NCBI GenBank assembly: GCA_021804965.1
Contig: JAJZGG010000007.1
Span: 1 to 64,000, forward strand
From: Acidobacteriota bacterium
GTDB lineage: Bacteria; Acidobacteriota; Terriglobia; Terriglobales; Acidobacteriaceae
DNA length: 64,000 nt
Direction of reading: 5' to 3'
Below the pieces are notes generated by a model. The model had not been told where the DNA came from, did not search any database, and saw only the letters and a list, made by a program, of their open reading frames with translations. This document shows, piece by piece, positions 61,563 through 64,000 of the stretch (position 1 is the stretch's first letter; each line of letters starts with the position of its first letter). The translations under genes were made by a program, and so were the position numbers.

Positions 61563-62870
61563 ATGCGAGAGGCTCTGGAGCGGTATTTCGAATTTGAGCG
61601 GTTGGGCACCAACTGGCGCACGGAGCTGCTGGCCGGGGTGACGACCTTTCTGACGATGGCCTACATTGTGCTGGTGAATCCGGCGCTGCTGGCGCAGACG
61701 GGGATGCCGCTGGCCGGGGTGACGGCGGCGACGTGCCTGTCGGCGGCGGTTGGTTCCGTGCTGATGGGGGTGGTGGCGCGGTATCCGATTGCGCTGGCGC
61801 CGGGGATGGGGCTGAACGCGTACTTCACGTATACGGTGTGTCTGAAGCTGCATGTGCCGTGGCAGACGGCGCTGGGTGCGGTGTTTGTGAGCGGGGTGCT
61901 GTTTCTGCTGCTGACGGCGGTGGGTGTGCGGCAGCTGATTCTGCGGTCGATTCCGCGGGAGCTGTATGCGGCGGTGGCGGGCGGAATCGGGCTGTTTCTG
62001 GCGCTGATCGGGCTTTCGCGGGCCGGGGTGGTGGTGGCGGATCCGGCGACGATGGTGCGGCTGGGCAATGTGCGGGATGCGCAGACGGCGCTGGCGCTGG
62101 CGGGGCTGGTGCTGATGGCGGCGCTGGAGATTCGTCGGGTGAAGGGCTCGATTCTGCTGGGCGTGGTGGGCGTGACGGCGGCCAGCTGGATGCTGGGGCT
62201 GAGCCACTGGAGGCCGACGCCGGTGGGCTGGCATAGCCTTGGCGCAACGGCGATGCAGTTGGACGTGAAGGCGGCGCTGCATGCCGGATTGCTGGAGATT
62301 GTGTTTGTCTTCTTCTTTGTGGACCTGTTTGACAACGTGGGGACGCTGGTGGCGGTGACGCAGCGGGCGGGTTTGCAGGAGGCGGATGGGACGATTCCGC
62401 GGCTGAATCAGATCCTGTTTGCGGATGCGACGGCGACGGTGGTGGGCGCGCTGACGGGTACCTCGACGGTGACCAGCTATGTGGAGTCGACGGCCGGGGT
62501 GGCGGCAGGCGGGCGCTCGGGCGTGACGGCGATTGTGACCGGGCTGCTGTTTCTGGCTGCGCTGGCGGCGGCGCCGTATGTGGGGGTGGTGCCGGCGGCG
62601 GCGACGGCTCCGGCGCTGGTGCTGGTGGGGTCGATGATGCTGGCCACGATTGCGGAGATTCCGTGGCGGGATCCGCTGGTGGCGGTGCCGGCATTCCTGA
62701 CGCTGGTGATGATTCCGCTGAGCTACTCGATTGCGAATGGGTTGGGCTTTGGGGTGATTGCCTGGGCGGTCTTGCATGGGTTGACGGGCAGGCTGCGGCG
62801 ACGGGACTGGTTGTTCTGTCTGCTGGCGGCGCTGTTTCTGGTGCGGTTTGTCTACATGGCGGCAGGATGA
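61563..62870 (+). CDS. NCS2-family (AzgA-like) purine permease
   Basis: 435 residues, about 12 hydrophobic helices. YFEFERLGTNWRTELLAGVTTFLTMAYIVLVNP, ALAPGMGLNAYFTYTV, FFVDLFDNVGTLVAV and TSTVTSYVESTAGVAAGGRSGVTAI are hallmarks of the AzgA/GhxP branch that imports adenine, guanine or hypoxanthine with protons across the inner membrane. The start follows a GGGAGG that nearly touches the ATG. Confidence 0.93.
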   Translation: MREALERYFEFERLGTNWRTELLAGVTTFLTMAYIVLVNPALLAQTGMPLAGVTAATCLSAAVGSVLMGVVARYPIALAPGMGLNAYFTYTVCLKLHVPWQTALGAVFVSGVLFLLLTAVGVRQLILRSIPRELYAAVAGGIGLFLALIGLSRAGVVVADPATMVRLGNVRDAQTALALAGLVLMAALEIRRVKGSILLGVVGVTAASWMLGLSHWRPTPVGWHSLGATAMQLDVKAALHAGLLEIVFVFFFVDLFDNVGTLVAVTQRAGLQEADGTIPRLNQILFADATATVVGALTGTSTVTSYVESTAGVAAGGRSGVTAIVTGLLFLAALAAAPYVGVVPAAATAPALVLVGSMMLATIAEIPWRDPLVAVPAFLTLVMIPLSYSIANGLGFGVIAWAVLHGLTGRLRRRDWLFCLLAALFLVRFVYMAAG

Positions 62871-63055
62871 ACGAAGGGGAGCCGCGGCGGTGTGCAGCAT
62901 GGTTCCTGCATGCAGGCCGCACGGGATGGATGCGCGCGATGCGGCGGTTCTGCTGCTTTACAATTAAGCAGCGTCGCGACGGGTGCGGCGGGATCATCGC
63001 GAGGATGCGCGTGCAGAGAATGGACGGCCAGAGCGGGCGGCAGCGGGGCAGGCGA

Positions 63056-63778
63056 ATGCGCAGCAAGAGTGCGCTGGGGCTGTGTGCGGTGCTGAGCCTG
63101 GCGGTGGCCCTGGGGCTGGCGGGCTGCGAGCATGTGCAGGGCTACTCGGCGGTGAGCCTGGTGCGCGTGATTGACGCCTCCTACAATGCGCCGGCACTGA
63201 ATGTGTACATTGGCGGCTCGCTGGTAGCGACGAATCTGGGGCAGGGCGAGATTACGCCGTATGGGACGTATGGGCCGACGGCGAGCACGAAGATTTCCGT
63301 AACGAGCACGCAGAACACGAATGCGCTGGTGACGACGACGGGAACGCTGCAGGCAAACCAGAGCAGTTCGGTGCTGATTACCGATATCAATGCGACGTAT
63401 CAGGTGACGCTGCTGGCGGACCAATCGACGCCGGCGCCGAGCGGACACTCGGCGTATCGGGTGCTGAATCAGGCGCCGTCGACCGGACCGGTCGATGTGT
63501 ATTTTCTGGCGGGGACAACGGCGGCCGATTATGCGGCAGCCAAGCCGGTGATTACGTCACTGGCCGTGGGGGCAACGTCGGGCTATGTGACGATCCCCTC
63601 CTCGACGCTGTACATGGTGATCGTGGCGGCGGGAACGACGCTGACCACGACGAGCACCAGCATTTATGTCTCTCCGGCACAGACGCTGATCGGCGGTGAG
63701 GTGCGGACAGTGCTGGTGGTCGATCCGCTGGTTACTTCGCAGCCGGTGCAGGTCTACATTGCCAAGGATGTGAATTAG
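63056..63778 (+). CDS. DUF4397 lipoprotein
   Basis: 240 residues. Signal peptide with lipobox LAGC at about residues 21-24, then two DUF4397 beta domains (VRVIDASYNAPALNVYIGGSLVATNLGQGEITPYGTY; YRVLNQAPSTGPVDVYFLAGTT). These domains are common in exported acidobacterial proteins of unknown function. ATG 63056 is the simplest signal-peptide start; ATG 63020 and 63005 are in frame. Weak SD. Confidence 0.78.
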   Translation: MRSKSALGLCAVLSLAVALGLAGCEHVQGYSAVSLVRVIDASYNAPALNVYIGGSLVATNLGQGEITPYGTYGPTASTKISVTSTQNTNALVTTTGTLQANQSSSVLITDINATYQVTLLADQSTPAPSGHSAYRVLNQAPSTGPVDVYFLAGTTAADYAAAKPVITSLAVGATSGYVTIPSSTLYMVIVAAGTTLTTTSTSIYVSPAQTLIGGEVRTVLVVDPLVTSQPVQVYIAKDVN

Positions 63779-63797
63779 GGGAGCGGCGCAGGGATGC

Positions 63798-63836
63798 AAA
63801 AAGGCCCCGTCCGGAGAGCCGGATGGGGCCTTTGTT
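63798..63836. terminator. Bidirectional terminator between the DUF4397 gene and rpsU
   Basis: 15-bp stem AAAGGCCCCGTCCGG/CCGGATGGGGCCTTT (one G-U) with A/T-rich ends on both sides, between convergent genes. Confidence 0.85.
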
Positions 63837-63855
63837 CTGGGCCTGGGAGTGGGGA

Positions 63856-64000
63856 TTAGTCCTGCTCCTTGCGGGCCTTTTTCCGATTCCGTTTGCGCGC
63901 CAGCGCTTCCTTCACGCGACGCTTTTCGCCCGGCTTCAGGTAAAAGGAGTGACGCTTGACTTCCTTGATGATGTCTTCCTGCTGCACTTTGCGCTTGAAG
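63856..64000 (-). CDS. rpsU: 30S ribosomal protein S21, C-terminal part
   Basis: 48 codons are visible, cut by the window end. On the minus strand they read FKRKVQQEDIIKEVKRHSFY, then LKPGEKRRVKEALARKRNRK and a basic tail, which is the S21 core and C-terminus. S21 is a small basic subunit protein needed for translation initiation. The N-terminus lies outside the window. Confidence 0.93.
   Translation of the reverse strand, partial: FKRKVQQEDIIKEVKRHSFYLKPGEKRRVKEALARKRNRKKARKEQD

Noticed and set aside
61245-62900. 551-codon minus-strand ORF across tRNA-Leu and the permease
   Set aside because: Runs through a tRNA gene and consists of His/Arg/Pro/Gln-rich shadow sequence.

Overview
The window reads as a chromosomal segment of a high-GC member of the Acidobacteriota, probably class Terriglobia (Acidobacteriaceae-like). 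This is an inference from several traits. There are many secreted FG-GAP/CRTAC and two-component-type propeller proteins, a giant choice-of-anchor-D repeat protein, a B12-dependent ribonucleotide reductase, and an Isc gene set. No 16S or other decisive marker is present. Gene density is high. About 47 protein genes and 3 tRNAs are supported; the long ORFs antisense to real genes are GC-driven shadows.

Layout. 0-8.9 kb holds housekeeping genes: the dnaK tail, a nitronate monooxygenase-like flavoprotein, nrdJ with a well-formed NrdR-controlled promoter, a periplasmic alpha-carbonic anhydrase, metK, and a RodZ-like HTH membrane protein. 9-26 kb holds secreted and envelope proteins (FG-GAP protein, two paralogous beta-barrels, a 2.4-kilo-residue repeat protein, an FN3 lipoprotein). 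Among them are a membrane-bound ferritin, an XRE-cupin regulator, a TIGR01777 epimerase and an FAH-family hydrolase. 26-35.6 kb holds transaldolase, tRNA-Val, a CDP-alcohol phosphatidyltransferase, the complete iscR-S-U-A-hscB-hscA-fdx-iscX run, and a YraN-like protein.

35.8-37.1 kb is a small insertion at the 3' end of tRNA-Glu. It carries a HigBA-type toxin-antitoxin pair whose transcript looks leaderless. 37.2-39.7 kb is a TetR-controlled pair of dehydrogenases with a perfect palindromic operator candidate. 39.9-43.4 kb holds three overlapping nucleotide-sugar genes that could form the first steps of a legionaminic-type nonulosonate pathway.

43.5-57.8 kb is the most unusual region. It is a nine-gene, same-strand operon in which most neighbours overlap by 4 bp. 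It encodes a TPR/FG-GAP/UnbV protein, an amidase, a DAHP-synthase fragment, a single-haem propeller protein, a CRTAC-type FG-GAP protein, and a YVTN propeller fused to a three-haem MauG/peroxidase-like cytochrome. These are followed by another propeller protein, a RidA-like protein and an orphan type-1 periplasmic binding protein. I propose it as an uncharacterised exported redox/sensing module; its substrate is unknown.

57.8-61.3 kb holds a lipocalin and then a lower-GC island facing the 3' end of tRNA-Leu. The island contains a truncated ribbon-helix-helix remnant, iteron-like repeats, a DUF2971 gene, an XRE regulator, and a nucleotidyltransferase frame interrupted by two amber codons. 61.5-64 kb holds an NCS2 purine permease, a DUF4397 lipoprotein and the end of rpsU.
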